32,893 nt of DNA, taken from NCBI GenBank assembly GCA_022824765.1, contig JAJDZG010000165.1, forward strand, positions 1 to 32,893, in the 5' to 3' direction. The position numbers and the translations under genes were made by a program. Positions within the stretch are counted from its first letter, which is position 1. Each line of letters begins with the position of its first letter. Of the stretch, positions 24,619 to 32,724 are shown one piece after another. This stretch comes from Dehalococcoidia bacterium. Lineage in GTDB: Bacteria; Chloroflexota; Dehalococcoidia; Bin125. The notes under the pieces were generated by a model. It ran no database searches. It saw nothing but the letters and a program-made list of their open reading frames with translations, and was not told where the DNA came from.

Positions 24619-25411
24619 CGGAGGCCTCCCGTTCTCTGAGGATGCGTGCGAGCGTTCGGTAGCCCTCGACGGCGCGGGGGAATCCGCAGTAGGGCGCGGC
24701 TGTGGCCATGACGCCCATGAGCTCAGTCTCGGTGACGCCGTGGTTGAGGGCGCCGGGGATGTGGAACTGCAGCTCGTCTGGCTTGTTCAGTGCGACGAGG
24801 ATGGAGACGACCACCAACGAGCGGTCGCGGCGCGACAGCTGGGAGCGCGCCCAGAGGTCGCCGAAGGCGAACTCGAACGCAAGCTTGCCGACTGGTCCGA
24901 TCCGTTCCATGCCGGCGAGCGCTTCGGCCGGATCCTGGGCAACGTCTGCTCCGTTGAGCGTGCGCATCACATCGACGGCGTCGCGGTGTCGCTGGTCGTC
25001 GTCCTTGTGTTGGGCGGGGGGGATGACATAGGGCTCGCCGTCGGCCTGGCTCCAGGCGTCGACGAGGACGTTGATCATCTCGTTGCCGGCGGGAAAGCCG
25101 GAGTAGCCGGCGATTTGCAGGGCGATTTCGGTGATTTCCTCACGGCTGACGCCGTTGGCTGGTCCGAAGCTGGCGTGGAAGCGAACGGCCTGGAGGCGTT
25201 CGAGCGCGCCGAGCATGGCGAGGGCGACGATGGTTCGATCACGTCGCGAGAGGTCGTCGCCCTGCCAGACCTGACCGAAGATGTAGTCGACGACGTAGCT
25301 GCCGAAGGCGCCGGTGCGCTGCTCGGCGTTGGCGGCGAAGCCGGGCCCGGCGCCGGTCATTTCTGCGAGCAGATTGGTGCCGGCTTGCCGTCGTTCTGCG
25401 TGTGTTGCCAT
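24608..25411 (-). CDS. Double carboxymuconolactone decarboxylase (CMD/AhpD-like) domain protein
   Basis: The product is 267 residues with two similar halves. Domain 1 (about 40-125) has SRRDRTIVALAMLGAL, RFHASFGPANGVSREEI and IAGYSGFPAGNEMI. Domain 2 (about 170-255) has SRRDRSLVVVSILVAL, FHIPGALNHGVTETEL and TAAPYCGFPRAVEG. Both match the CMD fold. Neither has the CxxC of AhpD peroxidase-type members, so it resembles gamma-carboxymuconolactone decarboxylase-type proteins; the substrate is unknown. It lies between the Nudix-like gene and trpG, overlapping trpG by 11 bases, so it is almost certainly co-expressed with tryptophan genes. A role in the pathway is not known. Confidence 0.9.
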
Positions 25412-25452
25412 GTCATCGTCTCTTTCCGCGCGACTCAGTGTTGGCGCGCATT

Positions 25453-26121
25453 CTAGGCAGGCGGTCGACTGATGCTCGCTTGTCGGGCGAGCTCGATCGC
25501 TTGTTGCAGCTCGGACCAGGACCAGCCGTGATCGCGTGCGGCTTGCAGATCAGTGTCCAGGTTGGCCTCCTGATTCGCAGCCGCGTTGACCGCGAGACGG
25601 AGCAGCGCCTCGACGTTTGCCGCCAGGCTGGGTTGCGCAGGCGTTGGCGCCTTTGGCTCGGCGAAGAGATCGTCGAGGCCGCTGTCGTCCTCGAACGTCC
25701 AGCCGGAGTTGAGCCGTTCCAGGATGGTTGCTAGGAGCTCGGCCTGCGGATCGGGCAGCGCAGCGACGGCTTCCGCCGCCGTCCACCATTGGGAGTCGTC
25801 GAAGGGGTTGGACTCATCGTCGGGGGCGCCGTTGAGCGCTTCCTGCGCGGTGACCAGATATCCGTTGTGGACACTGTGGCGTCCAGAGGACGGCTCGTTG
25901 GCGGTGACCGTATGGGCATAGGCGACGCGCACTTGCTGGCGGAGCAGCTGCTGGAAGAGTCGGGGCACGGTGTCGTCGGGTTCCTCTGAGAGCGGGGTGA
26001 CGTCGCCGGGCAGCCACCACTGGCCGGGCCAGAGCGGGTCGTGTGGTCGTCTGCGGAGTAGCAGGACGCGGCCGGCGTCGTCGAGGACGATGCCGTAGCC
26101 GATGATCAGCGACTGGGCCAT
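25453..26121 (-). CDS. Nudix-like protein with a degenerate Nudix box
   Basis: The product is 222 residues. The N-terminal half looks like a Nudix fold: YGIVLDDAGRVLLLRRRP, then GQWWLPGDVTPL (33-44), and later VHNGYLVTAQEAL and WWTAAEAVAALP. The Nudix box should read GX5EX7REUXEEXGU. Here the corresponding part is EEPDDTVPRLFQQLL (46-60), with the Arg kept and the metal-binding Glu pair replaced by Gln/Leu. Hydrolase activity is therefore doubtful. The C-terminal part (about 155-222) is a helical extension ending near WSWSELQQAIELAR. It begins 9 bases after trpE and precedes the CMD gene by 41. Confidence 0.8.
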   Translation of the reverse strand: MAQSLIIGYGIVLDDAGRVLLLRRRPHDPLWPGQWWLPGDVTPLSEEPDDTVPRLFQQLLRQQVRVAYAHTVTANEPSSGRHSVHNGYLVTAQEALNGAPDDESNPFDDSQWWTAAEAVAALPDPQAELLATILERLNSGWTFEDDSGLDDLFAEPKAPTPAQPSLAANVEALLRLAVNAAANQEANLDTDLQAARDHGWSWSELQQAIELARQASISRPPA

Positions 26122-26130
26122 GATCAGCCT

Positions 26131-27636
26131 CTAGTACCCGCGGGAGCCGCTGGCGGCGGATGTGGCGCGGGAGCGCTCTTCGGCGAGGTCGAGGGCGGTC
26201 AGCATGCCCATGGCCTTGTTGACCGTTTCGTCAAACTCGTCGGTCGGGCGGGAGTCGAAGACGATGCCGCCGCCGGCCTGGACGGATGCGACGCCGTCCT
26301 GCATGACGATGGTGCGGATGGTGATGGCGGTTTCCATATTGCCGCCGAATCCAAAGTAACCGAGGGCGCCGGCGTAGGGTCCGCGCTGGTCTTGTTCGAG
26401 TTCGGAGATGATTTCCATGGCGCGGATTTTGGGCGCTCCGGAGACGGTGCCGGCGGGGAAGGTCGCGCGAACGGCGTCGAAGGACGTGGCGCCCTCGGCC
26501 AGTTCGGCCTCGACGTGGGAGACGAGGTGCATGACGTGGCTGTAGCGCTCGATGTCGAGCTCCTGGGTGACGCGGACGGTGCCGGGCCGGGCGACGCGGC
26601 CGATGTCGTTGCGGCCCAGGTCGAGCAGCATGATGTGCTCGGCGACTTCCTTCTCGTCGGACTGGAGTTCGGCCTCGAGCGCGAGGTCTTCGTCTTCGTT
26701 GAGTCCGCGCCGACGGGTGCCTGCGATGGGATGGGTCGAGACCTTGCCGTCCTCCACGATGACGAGCAGTTCGGGCGATGTGCCAACGATCTGGTGGTCG
26801 TCCATCTCGAGGTAGTAGGTGTAGGGCGAGGGATTGACGGTGCGCAGGGTTCGGTAGACGTTGAAGGGGTGGACGAACGTCTCGCGTGAGAAGCGCTGGG
26901 AGTAGACGCACTGGATGATGTCGCCGGCGACGACGTAGTCGATCACCTGCTTGACGTCCGAGAAGTAGGCTTCGCGCTCCATGTTGGATCTCACGGTCGA
27001 GGAGTGTCCAGCTGGCTCGGATGCGTCGACTGGGGGGACGGGCGGTCCTGAGCTGAGCCGCTCGACCAGTTCGTTGATGCGGAATTCGGCGGCGCGGTAG
27101 GCGGCCTCGATGTCGCCGTCGAGGCGGGCGTGGGTGACGACCTTGATCACGTGCTTCAGATGGTCGAAGACGAGGATGGAGTCGACGAATTGGAAGAGCG
27201 CCTCGGGCAGGCCGTGCGGGTCGTTCTGGGCCGGCTGGACGCGCGGCTCGAAGTGTCGAATGGCCTCGTAGGCGAGATATCCGACCGCTCCGCCGTGGAA
27301 CGGCGGCAGGTCGGGATTTGGGACCAGGTTGAAGCGTTCGAGCTCGGCTTCGACCTCGCTCAGGGGATCGATGTCGCCGCCTGAGGGCGCACGGTAGACG
27401 CGATAGGGCTCGGTGCCGATGAATGAGTAGCGGCTGGGACGCTCGCCGCCCTCGACCGATTCAAGGAGGAACGAGTAGGGTCCGCGCTTGACCTTGAGGA
27501 AAGCGGAGACGGGGGTTTCGAGGTCGGCGAGGACTTCGCGATAGATGGCGGCGAAGTTACCGCCTGTGGCTCGCGCGTCGGCGGCCAGCTGTTTGAAGTC
27601 GTCGAGGCTCGGTGTGAGTTCGCCGGTGAGTGGCAT
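26131..27636 (-). CDS. trpE: Anthranilate synthase component I
   Basis: TrpE makes anthranilate from chorismate and ammonia. The product is 501 residues, typical. The N-terminal domain holds the LLES element (57-60) of the Trp feedback site, so allosteric inhibition by tryptophan is likely. The chorismate-binding domain has GDIIQCVYSQRFS, HPIAGTRRRG, EHIMLLDLGRNDIGRVA, SHVMHLVSHV, TFPAGTVSGAPKIRAME, ALGYFGFGG and QAGGGIVFDS. I chose the ATG at 27636; the upstream extension is Arg/Pro-rich and unlike TrpE. It opens the trp block after a 216-base gap from gmk. It is separated from its partner trpG by two unrelated genes. Confidence 0.97.
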   Translation of the reverse strand: MPLTGELTPSLDDFKQLAADARATGGNFAAIYREVLADLETPVSAFLKVKRGPYSFLLESVEGGERPSRYSFIGTEPYRVYRAPSGGDIDPLSEVEAELERFNLVPNPDLPPFHGGAVGYLAYEAIRHFEPRVQPAQNDPHGLPEALFQFVDSILVFDHLKHVIKVVTHARLDGDIEAAYRAAEFRINELVERLSSGPPVPPVDASEPAGHSSTVRSNMEREAYFSDVKQVIDYVVAGDIIQCVYSQRFSRETFVHPFNVYRTLRTVNPSPYTYYLEMDDHQIVGTSPELLVIVEDGKVSTHPIAGTRRRGLNEDEDLALEAELQSDEKEVAEHIMLLDLGRNDIGRVARPGTVRVTQELDIERYSHVMHLVSHVEAELAEGATSFDAVRATFPAGTVSGAPKIRAMEIISELEQDQRGPYAGALGYFGFGGNMETAITIRTIVMQDGVASVQAGGGIVFDSRPTDEFDETVNKAMGMLTALDLAEERSRATSAASGSRGY

Positions 27637-27852
27637 GGGAAGAGGCTCCAGGGGTCGTGGGGACGCGACGTGATGCGACGAGGCGCGCCCCGAGGCAGGC
27701 GCAGTTAGCAGACGCCCGGCCAGACCCCTGTTCCGCCCGTTGTGTGGCAACGCGCGACGGGGCGGGAGCGAGATTCCATCTCGACGTTGGTCATCCGGCC
27801 CACGGTGCTCACTTCCATTTCTAGCCGCAGACTAGACGACGGGCGTCGGAAG
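27637..27852. other. Intergenic region between gmk and trpE
   Basis: This 216-base gap is the best place for a separate trp promoter or leader. I looked for a tryptophan-rich leader peptide and for a terminator/antiterminator with a T-run on the minus strand and saw neither. A short open frame across it ends in GTGVWPGVC, with a single Trp, which is not enough for attenuation. Confidence 0.45.
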
Positions 27853-28440
27853 TCAAAGAGCGCGGATGACACGTTCGTGGTGGATGGCCTGGAGGAGCGC
27901 TTCGGCGGCATCGAGCTGTTGATGGTCGTCATTGACGATCACGACATCGAACCAGTCGGCTTCGGCCATTTCAGACTCGGCGAACTTGAGCCGCTCGGCG
28001 ATTTCCTGCTCGGAGTCGCCGGCACGAGCGCGCATCCGCCGGGCGAGTGCGTCGCTCGGCGCCGTGACGAAGACGAGTAGCGGGGCAGCGAGGCGCTGCT
28101 TGAGCGTTTGGGCGCCCTGGACGTCGGTGCGGAGGACGACGGTGCGGCCGGCAGCGAGTAGTTCCTCGACTGCGGCTCGGGGTACGCCGCTGCGGTGGTT
28201 GTAGACCTGGGCGTGTTCGAGGAATCGGTCAGCGGCGAGCCAGTCGTCGAACTCGTCCTCCGTGAGGAACAGCTGGTGGACGCCGTCGATCTCGCCGGGG
28301 CGAGGCGGGCGCGTCTTGACGGTTGCGACGGTGGCCAGGGAGGGGTCGCGAGCGAGCGCGTGCTGGATCACGGTGTCCTTGCCGGCGCCCGAGGGACCGG
28401 AAACCACGACGACGAACGCGGTATCAGGCTGGGGCGTCAT
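27853..28440 (-). CDS. gmk: Guanylate kinase
   Basis: This enzyme phosphorylates GMP to GDP using ATP. The product is 195 residues, the normal length. The P-loop is SGPSGAGKDT (14-23), the GMP-binding segment is KTRPPRPGEIDGVHQLFL, and YNHRSGVPRAAVEELL corresponds to the family YGTP segment. The lid-region arginines are in LARRMRARAGDSEQEIAERL. Its ATG lies 17 bases inside the end of aroA, so it is coupled to the aromatic genes. Placement of gmk within an aromatic cluster is unusual but may simply be a housekeeping gene in the same transcript. No rpoZ follows it. Confidence 0.94.
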   Translation of the reverse strand: MTPQPDTAFVVVVSGPSGAGKDTVIQHALARDPSLATVATVKTRPPRPGEIDGVHQLFLTEDEFDDWLAADRFLEHAQVYNHRSGVPRAAVEELLAAGRTVVLRTDVQGAQTLKQRLAAPLLVFVTAPSDALARRMRARAGDSEQEIAERLKFAESEMAEADWFDVVIVNDDHQQLDAAEALLQAIHHERVIRAL

Positions 28441-29740
28441 GCTGCAACCGATCGAGGTCGCGCCAGAAGGCGGGGTAGGAGATGTCGACGGCGGAGGCTC
28501 CGCGAATCTGGGTTGGTCCTGACTCTGGGTCTGCGGTGATCGCGGCGATTGCGGCTGCCATCGCCAGACGGTGGTCGCCGTGGGAGTCGACGGTTGCGCC
28601 GCGCAGCTGCCCGCCGACGATCTGCATGCCGTCGCGGCGTTCCTCCAGCTCGATGCCCATGGCGCGCAGCATCGCGGCGGTGGTGGCGATGCGGTCGGAC
28701 TCTTTGACGCGCAGTTCTTCGGCGTCGCGGATTTCGGTGACGCCGTCGGCGGTCGCCGCGGCGACGGCCAGGATCGGCACTTCGTCGATTGCTCGGACGA
28801 TCAGGTCGCCGTCCAAGGTGGCGCCGCGCAGTATGCCGCCGCGGACGACGATGTCTGCGACGGGCTCGCCGGACGCATCGCGTTGATTGCGCAGATCGAT
28901 CTCTGCGCCCATCAAGCGCAGAGCGTCGATCACGCCGGTGCGGCGGGGATTGACACCGAGATTGGGCAGCGCGATCTGCGCGCCTGGCGTGATCGCGGCG
29001 GTGGCCATCCAGAAGGCGGCGGCGCTGATGTCGGCCGGGACGTGGACATCTCGGGGCGTGAGCGCGGCGCCGGGCTCGACCGTGACGGTTGCGCCGTCGA
29101 CCTCGATGTTCGCGCCCATGGCGGCGAGCATGCGCTCGGTGTGATCGCGCGAGGGACCGGGTTCCACGATCGCACTGGGCGTGTTTGCGCGGAGAGCGGC
29201 GAAGAGGATGGCGCTCTTGACCTGCGCGCTGGCGACGGCGATTGGACCGTCGAAGCCGCTGAGGCGTCTGCCGCGCAGCTGGAATGGAGCGGTGCGATCT
29301 GCCGAAACGTCGGCTCCCATCGTCTGGAGCGGATCGAGCACGCGGCGCATCGGACGTGTGCGGAGGGAGTCGTCGCCGTCGAAGCAGCTGCGGAATGGGA
29401 GTCCGGCGGCGACGCCGGCGAGCAAGCGGATCGATGTGCCGCTGTTACCGCAGTCGAGCACGTGCTCGGATTCGTGGAAGGCCGCCTGACCCGGGCTTCG
29501 CACGGCGATTCGGTCGGCGTCGAGATCGAACTCCACGCCCCACTGGCTGAGACAGGCCATGGTGGAGCGGATGTCATCGCTATCGAGCAGACCGTGAATC
29601 TGCGCCTCTCCTTCGGCGAGGGCGTTGCAGATGAGCGCGCGGTGGGAGATGGACTTGTCACCGGGCGCCTGGACCGTGCCACGGAGCGGGCCGCTTGGGT
29701 GGATGTTGACGTGGTCGGCGGCCAACTGGTCGGGGGGCAT
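28424..29740 (-). CDS. aroA: 3-phosphoshikimate 1-carboxyvinyltransferase (EPSP synthase)
   Basis: AroA joins shikimate-3-phosphate and phosphoenolpyruvate to give EPSP. The product is 438 residues, typical. Motifs are APGDKSISHRALI (Lys29), DCGNSGTSIRLLAG, RTRPMRRVLDPL, ASAQVKSAILFAAL, RDHTERML, DEVPILAVAAA, LRVKESDRI and HGDHRLAMA. The PEP/glyphosate loop reads GNSGTSIR, not the E. coli-type GNAGTAMRP. It follows tyrA by 11 bases and overlaps gmk by 17. Confidence 0.97.
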   Translation of the reverse strand: MPPDQLAADHVNIHPSGPLRGTVQAPGDKSISHRALICNALAEGEAQIHGLLDSDDIRSTMACLSQWGVEFDLDADRIAVRSPGQAAFHESEHVLDCGNSGTSIRLLAGVAAGLPFRSCFDGDDSLRTRPMRRVLDPLQTMGADVSADRTAPFQLRGRRLSGFDGPIAVASAQVKSAILFAALRANTPSAIVEPGPSRDHTERMLAAMGANIEVDGATVTVEPGAALTPRDVHVPADISAAAFWMATAAITPGAQIALPNLGVNPRRTGVIDALRLMGAEIDLRNQRDASGEPVADIVVRGGILRGATLDGDLIVRAIDEVPILAVAAATADGVTEIRDAEELRVKESDRIATTAAMLRAMGIELEERRDGMQIVGGQLRGATVDSHGDHRLAMAAAIAAITADPESGPTQIRGASAVDISYPAFWRDLDRLQHDAPA

Positions 29741-29751
29741 TGTCAGTCGTG

Positions 29752-30780
29752 TTAGTCGCGGCCCCAGCGGTTGCCGCGCAGCTTGCGCTCTTTCTCGCGT
29801 TCGTCGGTGCGCTTGGTCATCTGGCGGACGCGGTCGTACAGCTTGGGGCTGACGAGGAGCGCGGCCATCTGCGATGTCGCGTCGGGCAGATCGGGCTGGG
29901 CGCCGGCGTCGGGGTCGAGGTCGTCGCCGCCGAGGAACTTGGCGTGATTGATTTGGGCGGTGGAGTACTCGCGGAAGACCTCTTCTTCTTCCTCGTCGAG
30001 CAAGTTGCGTACGCGGCTGAGTTCGAGGACGAGGCGGTCGATCCAGTGTTGCAGTTGTTCGCGGTTGGTGACGGCGATCTCAGTGGTCAGGCTGGGGTCG
30101 CCGGAGTTGAAGGCGGTCATGGTGCGGAAGGTATCGCCGGCGGCGCGGCCAAAGTCGGGCCAACCGTCGGAGCCGCGCAGCATCGTGAAGAGCGCGGACG
30201 AGACGACGAGCGGCAGGTGCGAGACACCGGCCATGACGTAATCGTGTTCTTCGGCGTCGAGGAAGTGTGGGGTGGCGCCGAGTTCGCGGATCATGCCAAT
30301 GACAGATTTGACTGCGTTCTCCGATGCTGCGGCGGCGGGGCTGATGAACCAGCGTTTGCCCTGGAACAGTTCGGCGCTGGCGGCTTCGATGCCGAAGGCC
30401 GAGGCGTCGCCGGCCATCGGGTGTCCGCCGATGAAGGAGACACCGCTGGGCAGATGTTGGCGGGCCCAGTCTCCGATCTGGACTTTGGACGCGGCGGTGT
30501 CGGTGACGGCGGCTCCGCGCCCGAGCGCGGGCGCGATTTCCTTGAGCAGTTCTTGTGTGGCGGCCGGGGGCGTGGCGATGATCACGAGGCCGGCGCCGTC
30601 GACGGCGTCGCGCGGGCTGCTGGCGAGATCGTCGACGGCGTTTGCTTTGTTGGCGGCGCTGCGGGCGGCGCGCCAGTCGTCGAATCCGATGATCTCGGTG
30701 TTGCGCAGCTTGGCGGCGCGCAGGCCCAGACCGATTGAGCCGCCGATGTAGCCCAGGCCGATGATCGCAATGCGCGGCAT
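29752..30780 (-). CDS. tyrA: Prephenate (or arogenate) dehydrogenase
   Basis: TyrA oxidatively decarboxylates prephenate (or arogenate) for tyrosine synthesis. The product is 342 residues from the ATG at 30780, preceded by a strong ribosome site; the longer frame upstream has no family match. The Rossmann nucleotide-binding motif is IIGLGYIGGSIGLGL (6-20). Other family segments are VIIATPP, VTDTAASK, FIGGHPMAG (His120), KRWFISP and SHLPLVVSSAL. There is no fused chorismate mutase or clear ACT domain. The C-terminal 40 or so residues are highly charged and basic. It is the first gene of the aromatic supercluster, and the divergent small membrane gene lies beyond its promoter. Confidence 0.95.
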   Translation of the reverse strand: MPRIAIIGLGYIGGSIGLGLRAAKLRNTEIIGFDDWRAARSAANKANAVDDLASSPRDAVDGAGLVIIATPPAATQELLKEIAPALGRGAAVTDTAASKVQIGDWARQHLPSGVSFIGGHPMAGDASAFGIEAASAELFQGKRWFISPAAAASENAVKSVIGMIRELGATPHFLDAEEHDYVMAGVSHLPLVVSSALFTMLRGSDGWPDFGRAAGDTFRTMTAFNSGDPSLTTEIAVTNREQLQHWIDRLVLELSRVRNLLDEEEEEVFREYSTAQINHAKFLGGDDLDPDAGAQPDLPDATSQMAALLVSPKLYDRVRQMTKRTDEREKERKLRGNRWGRD

Positions 30781-30927
30781 GGTCACCTCCCTACGGCACG
30801 CGACGCGGCGGTCGCCGCGCGGATGATGCCGTGTCTCACTGCCGTATCCACAGTATCGCAGCAAGGCCGCTGCGCTGAGCGTCGCACTGGGGTCGTCGCC
30901 CGCGCGCTCCGAGAGTGCTACTGTCAA
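30781..30927. promoter_or_regulatory. Divergent intergenic region between tyrA and the small membrane protein gene
   Basis: Both flanking transcription units point away from this stretch, so the main promoter of the aromatic cluster and the promoter of the plus-strand pair should lie here. I see no unambiguous -35/-10 pair, operator palindrome or riboswitch. Confidence 0.4.
30783..30791 (-). promoter_or_regulatory. Strong ribosome binding site of tyrA
   Basis: On the minus strand GGGAGGTGA ends two bases before the ATG at 30780, with GGAGG five bases from the start. It decides the tyrA start in favour of this ATG over the upstream in-frame codons. Confidence 0.8.
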
Positions 30928-30957
30928 ATGGCGTGGCCTGGCGGGGCACAGACGCAG

Positions 30958-31185
30958 ATGACGATGAGAGCGGACCGGTTCTGGATGATGCCGCGCCGTG
31001 GGCGTCGGCTGTGGCTGTGGGTAGTGGCGGCGCTGCTGCCGTTGGTGTTGCTCGTGTTGGGATTGTTTGCGCCGCGGGTCGCGACGATTGAGATTGGCGA
31101 GGCGTCTCTTGCTCCCACAACTGATCAGGCAGCCGAGGAGCGAGTCCCCGCCGATTCCGCGTTCAGCGGATGGTTCGCTGAGTGA
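30958..31185 (+). CDS. Small single-pass membrane protein, unknown
   Basis: The product is 75 residues from the ATG at 30958; an alternative ATG at 30928 would give 85. It has a short basic N-terminus (PRRGRRL), one strong membrane helix (LWLWVVAALLPLVLLVLGLF) and an acidic tail of about 35 residues ending SAFSGWFAE. The stop overlaps the GTG of the next gene (GTGA), and that gene also encodes a secreted protein, which supports this as a real coupled gene. The family was not recognised. Confidence 0.6.
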   Translation: MTMRADRFWMMPRRGRRLWLWVVAALLPLVLLVLGLFAPRVATIEIGEASLAPTTDQAAEERVPADSAFSGWFAE

Positions 31186-32507
31186 GGTTGCGGCAATGTT
31201 CTCGGCGGGGATGGTGGTGGGTCGCGCTGCTGCCGCTGATTGCGGGGCTGGGCATCTGGCTGAGTTTGGGCGTGTCGACGGTTCAGGCTGCGCCGTTGAG
31301 CTGTCCGTACAGCGGGGGCGGACCCCCGTTCACGATTGAGTCGTACGAGGCGGGCGAGTCGCGGCGGCTGTATCTGGACACGTTGCAGCTGGCGGCCGCC
31401 AACGAACTCTTTCCAGACGACCCGGAGTTTCGGCTGCCGGAGCTGACGGTGGGCCAGCGCCGGGTTGCGTCGCCGTCGGCGACGATTCCGGCGGAGATTC
31501 TCTACGCCGTCGCGTGGGTCGAGAGCAAGATTGCACAGGCGGCGTTCGAAGTGGATTGGGGCGACCTGGGCGCGGTCAAGCTCTCCTTTGACTGTGGCTA
31601 CGGGATCATGCAGATCACGAGCAGCATCAACAACGATGGCGGCTTGCCGTCGCGGTATGAGGCGCTGGTCGGATCGCATTTTGCCTACAACATCGCGGCG
31701 GGCGCGAGGATTCTGGCGGAGAAGTGGAATCAGCCGCTGTTCCCCATTGTCGGCGAGCATGACCCGAGCTACATCGAGTCGTGGTATTACGCGCTCTGGG
31801 CGTACAACGGGTGGGCTGGCGTTAATCACCCGCAGCATCCGTCGAAGAGCCCGGCGCGAGGCGTCTACGGTTGCGACGAGCGTGGGCGGGCGCAGTTCAC
31901 GTATCAGGAGTTGGTGCTGGGCTGCGTGATCAACCCGCCCGAGGTCAACGGCGTTCCGCTGTGGGATGCGCTTGAGATCGAGCTGCCGGATTTGGCGTCG
32001 CTGGGCGCGAACGGGATGCCCTTGGGCCTGGATGTGTTCTACGCGGGGCTCGACGCGATCCATGTGGAGATCAACCCGGCGGCCCCGTTTGCCGCGATGA
32101 GCATGCCGCTGCCAGCGGGGGCGTCAGATCGGGAGGCTGCGACGGATCTCGCAGCTGGGACGTCGCGGGCGAGCATTTTGGGTCGGCCACAGGGACGAGT
32201 CAGCGATGTGGTGCTGGAGATTAGCTCGACGGAGCTGACGTCTGGCGATGTGCCGCTGACGATCCATAACGAGGGGACGGGCTTGCTGGCCTGGCGGGTC
32301 GTCTCGGCGCCGAGTTGGCTGGAGATCGGGGCGCAGGCTGGTGTGGCCCTGGGTCAAGGATATGAGTCTGCGCCGCAGGCGTCGCGGCTGCTGATCTCGG
32401 CGTCGGCGAGTGGCGTGCCGGAGGGGAAGAACCGCGGACAGATCAAGTTTGAGTTCCACTATCCAGAGGGCGACCCGGAAGTCCTCGCGGTCGACATATC
32501 ATTGTAA
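31182..32507 (+). CDS. Secreted lytic-transglycosylase-like (SLT/lysozyme-fold) protein
   Basis: The product is 441 residues. A signal peptide (about 12-36, WWVALLPLIAGLGIW to VQA) is followed by a lysozyme-like domain at about 100-240. It has ILYAVAWVESKI with the likely catalytic Glu114, CGYGIMQIT (138-146) and YNIAAGARILAEKWN, then SYIESWYYALWAYNGW, the transglycosylase layout. The usual Ser-x-x-GA-x-GLMQ is replaced by FDCGYGIMQ. The C-terminal 110 or so residues look like an Ig/BACON-type beta domain (LTIHNEGTGLLAWRV, APSWLEI). Peptidoglycan cleavage is the expected role but is unproven. It starts at GTG 31182, overlapping the previous stop, and is followed by tRNA-Arg. Confidence 0.85.
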   Translation: MRLRQCSRRGWWWVALLPLIAGLGIWLSLGVSTVQAAPLSCPYSGGGPPFTIESYEAGESRRLYLDTLQLAAANELFPDDPEFRLPELTVGQRRVASPSATIPAEILYAVAWVESKIAQAAFEVDWGDLGAVKLSFDCGYGIMQITSSINNDGGLPSRYEALVGSHFAYNIAAGARILAEKWNQPLFPIVGEHDPSYIESWYYALWAYNGWAGVNHPQHPSKSPARGVYGCDERGRAQFTYQELVLGCVINPPEVNGVPLWDALEIELPDLASLGANGMPLGLDVFYAGLDAIHVEINPAAPFAAMSMPLPAGASDREAATDLAAGTSRASILGRPQGRVSDVVLEISSTELTSGDVPLTIHNEGTGLLAWRVVSAPSWLEIGAQAGVALGQGYESAPQASRLLISASASGVPEGKNRGQIKFEFHYPEGDPEVLAVDISL

Positions 32508-32562
32508 AATCGCGGGGCTGCCCGATACGAGGCTGGTCGCCCGCAGAGTTAGCCCAGCGTTC

Positions 32563-32639
32563 GCCCCCGTAGCTCAGCTGGAGAGAGCAACGGACTTCTA
32601 ATCCGTAGGCCGGAGGTTCGAGTCCTCCCGGGGGCGCCA
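32563..32639 (+). tRNA. tRNA-Arg (anticodon TCT)
   Basis: A full cloverleaf can be drawn: acceptor GCCCCCG/CGGGGGC, D stem GCTC/GAGC, anticodon stem ACGGA/TCCGT with loop CTTCTAA, and T arm GGAGG-TTCGAGT-CCTCC. Discriminator G and an encoded CCA (32637-32639) follow. The anticodon TCT reads AGA/AGG, rare arginine codons in a high-GC genome. Confidence 0.97.
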
Positions 32640-32667
32640 CACAGTTCAGGTCGCGACTGACACGTGG

Positions 32668-32700
32668 AACAGCGCCCCGACTTGTGGCTGGGGCGCTGTT
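32668..32700. terminator. Hairpin terminator between tRNA-Arg and the convergent gene
   Basis: Perfect 11-bp arms, AACAGCGCCCC (32668-32678) and GGGGCGCTGTT (32690-32700), enclose an 11-base loop. Arms rich in A on one side and T on the other suit termination in both directions. It lies 28 bases after the tRNA and 24 bases before the stop of the minus-strand gene. Confidence 0.75.
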
Positions 32701-32724
32701 CGTGTTGCGTGGCGTGGTCTGGTG

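Noticed and set aside
27705-27932. Possible leader peptide or small gene between gmk and trpE
   Set aside because: It has only one tryptophan, no downstream terminator/antiterminator with a T-run, and overlaps the end of gmk.
28571-29755. 394-codon plus-strand frame opposite aroA
   Set aside because: It is a Gly/Asp/Val-rich antisense shadow of EPSP synthase.
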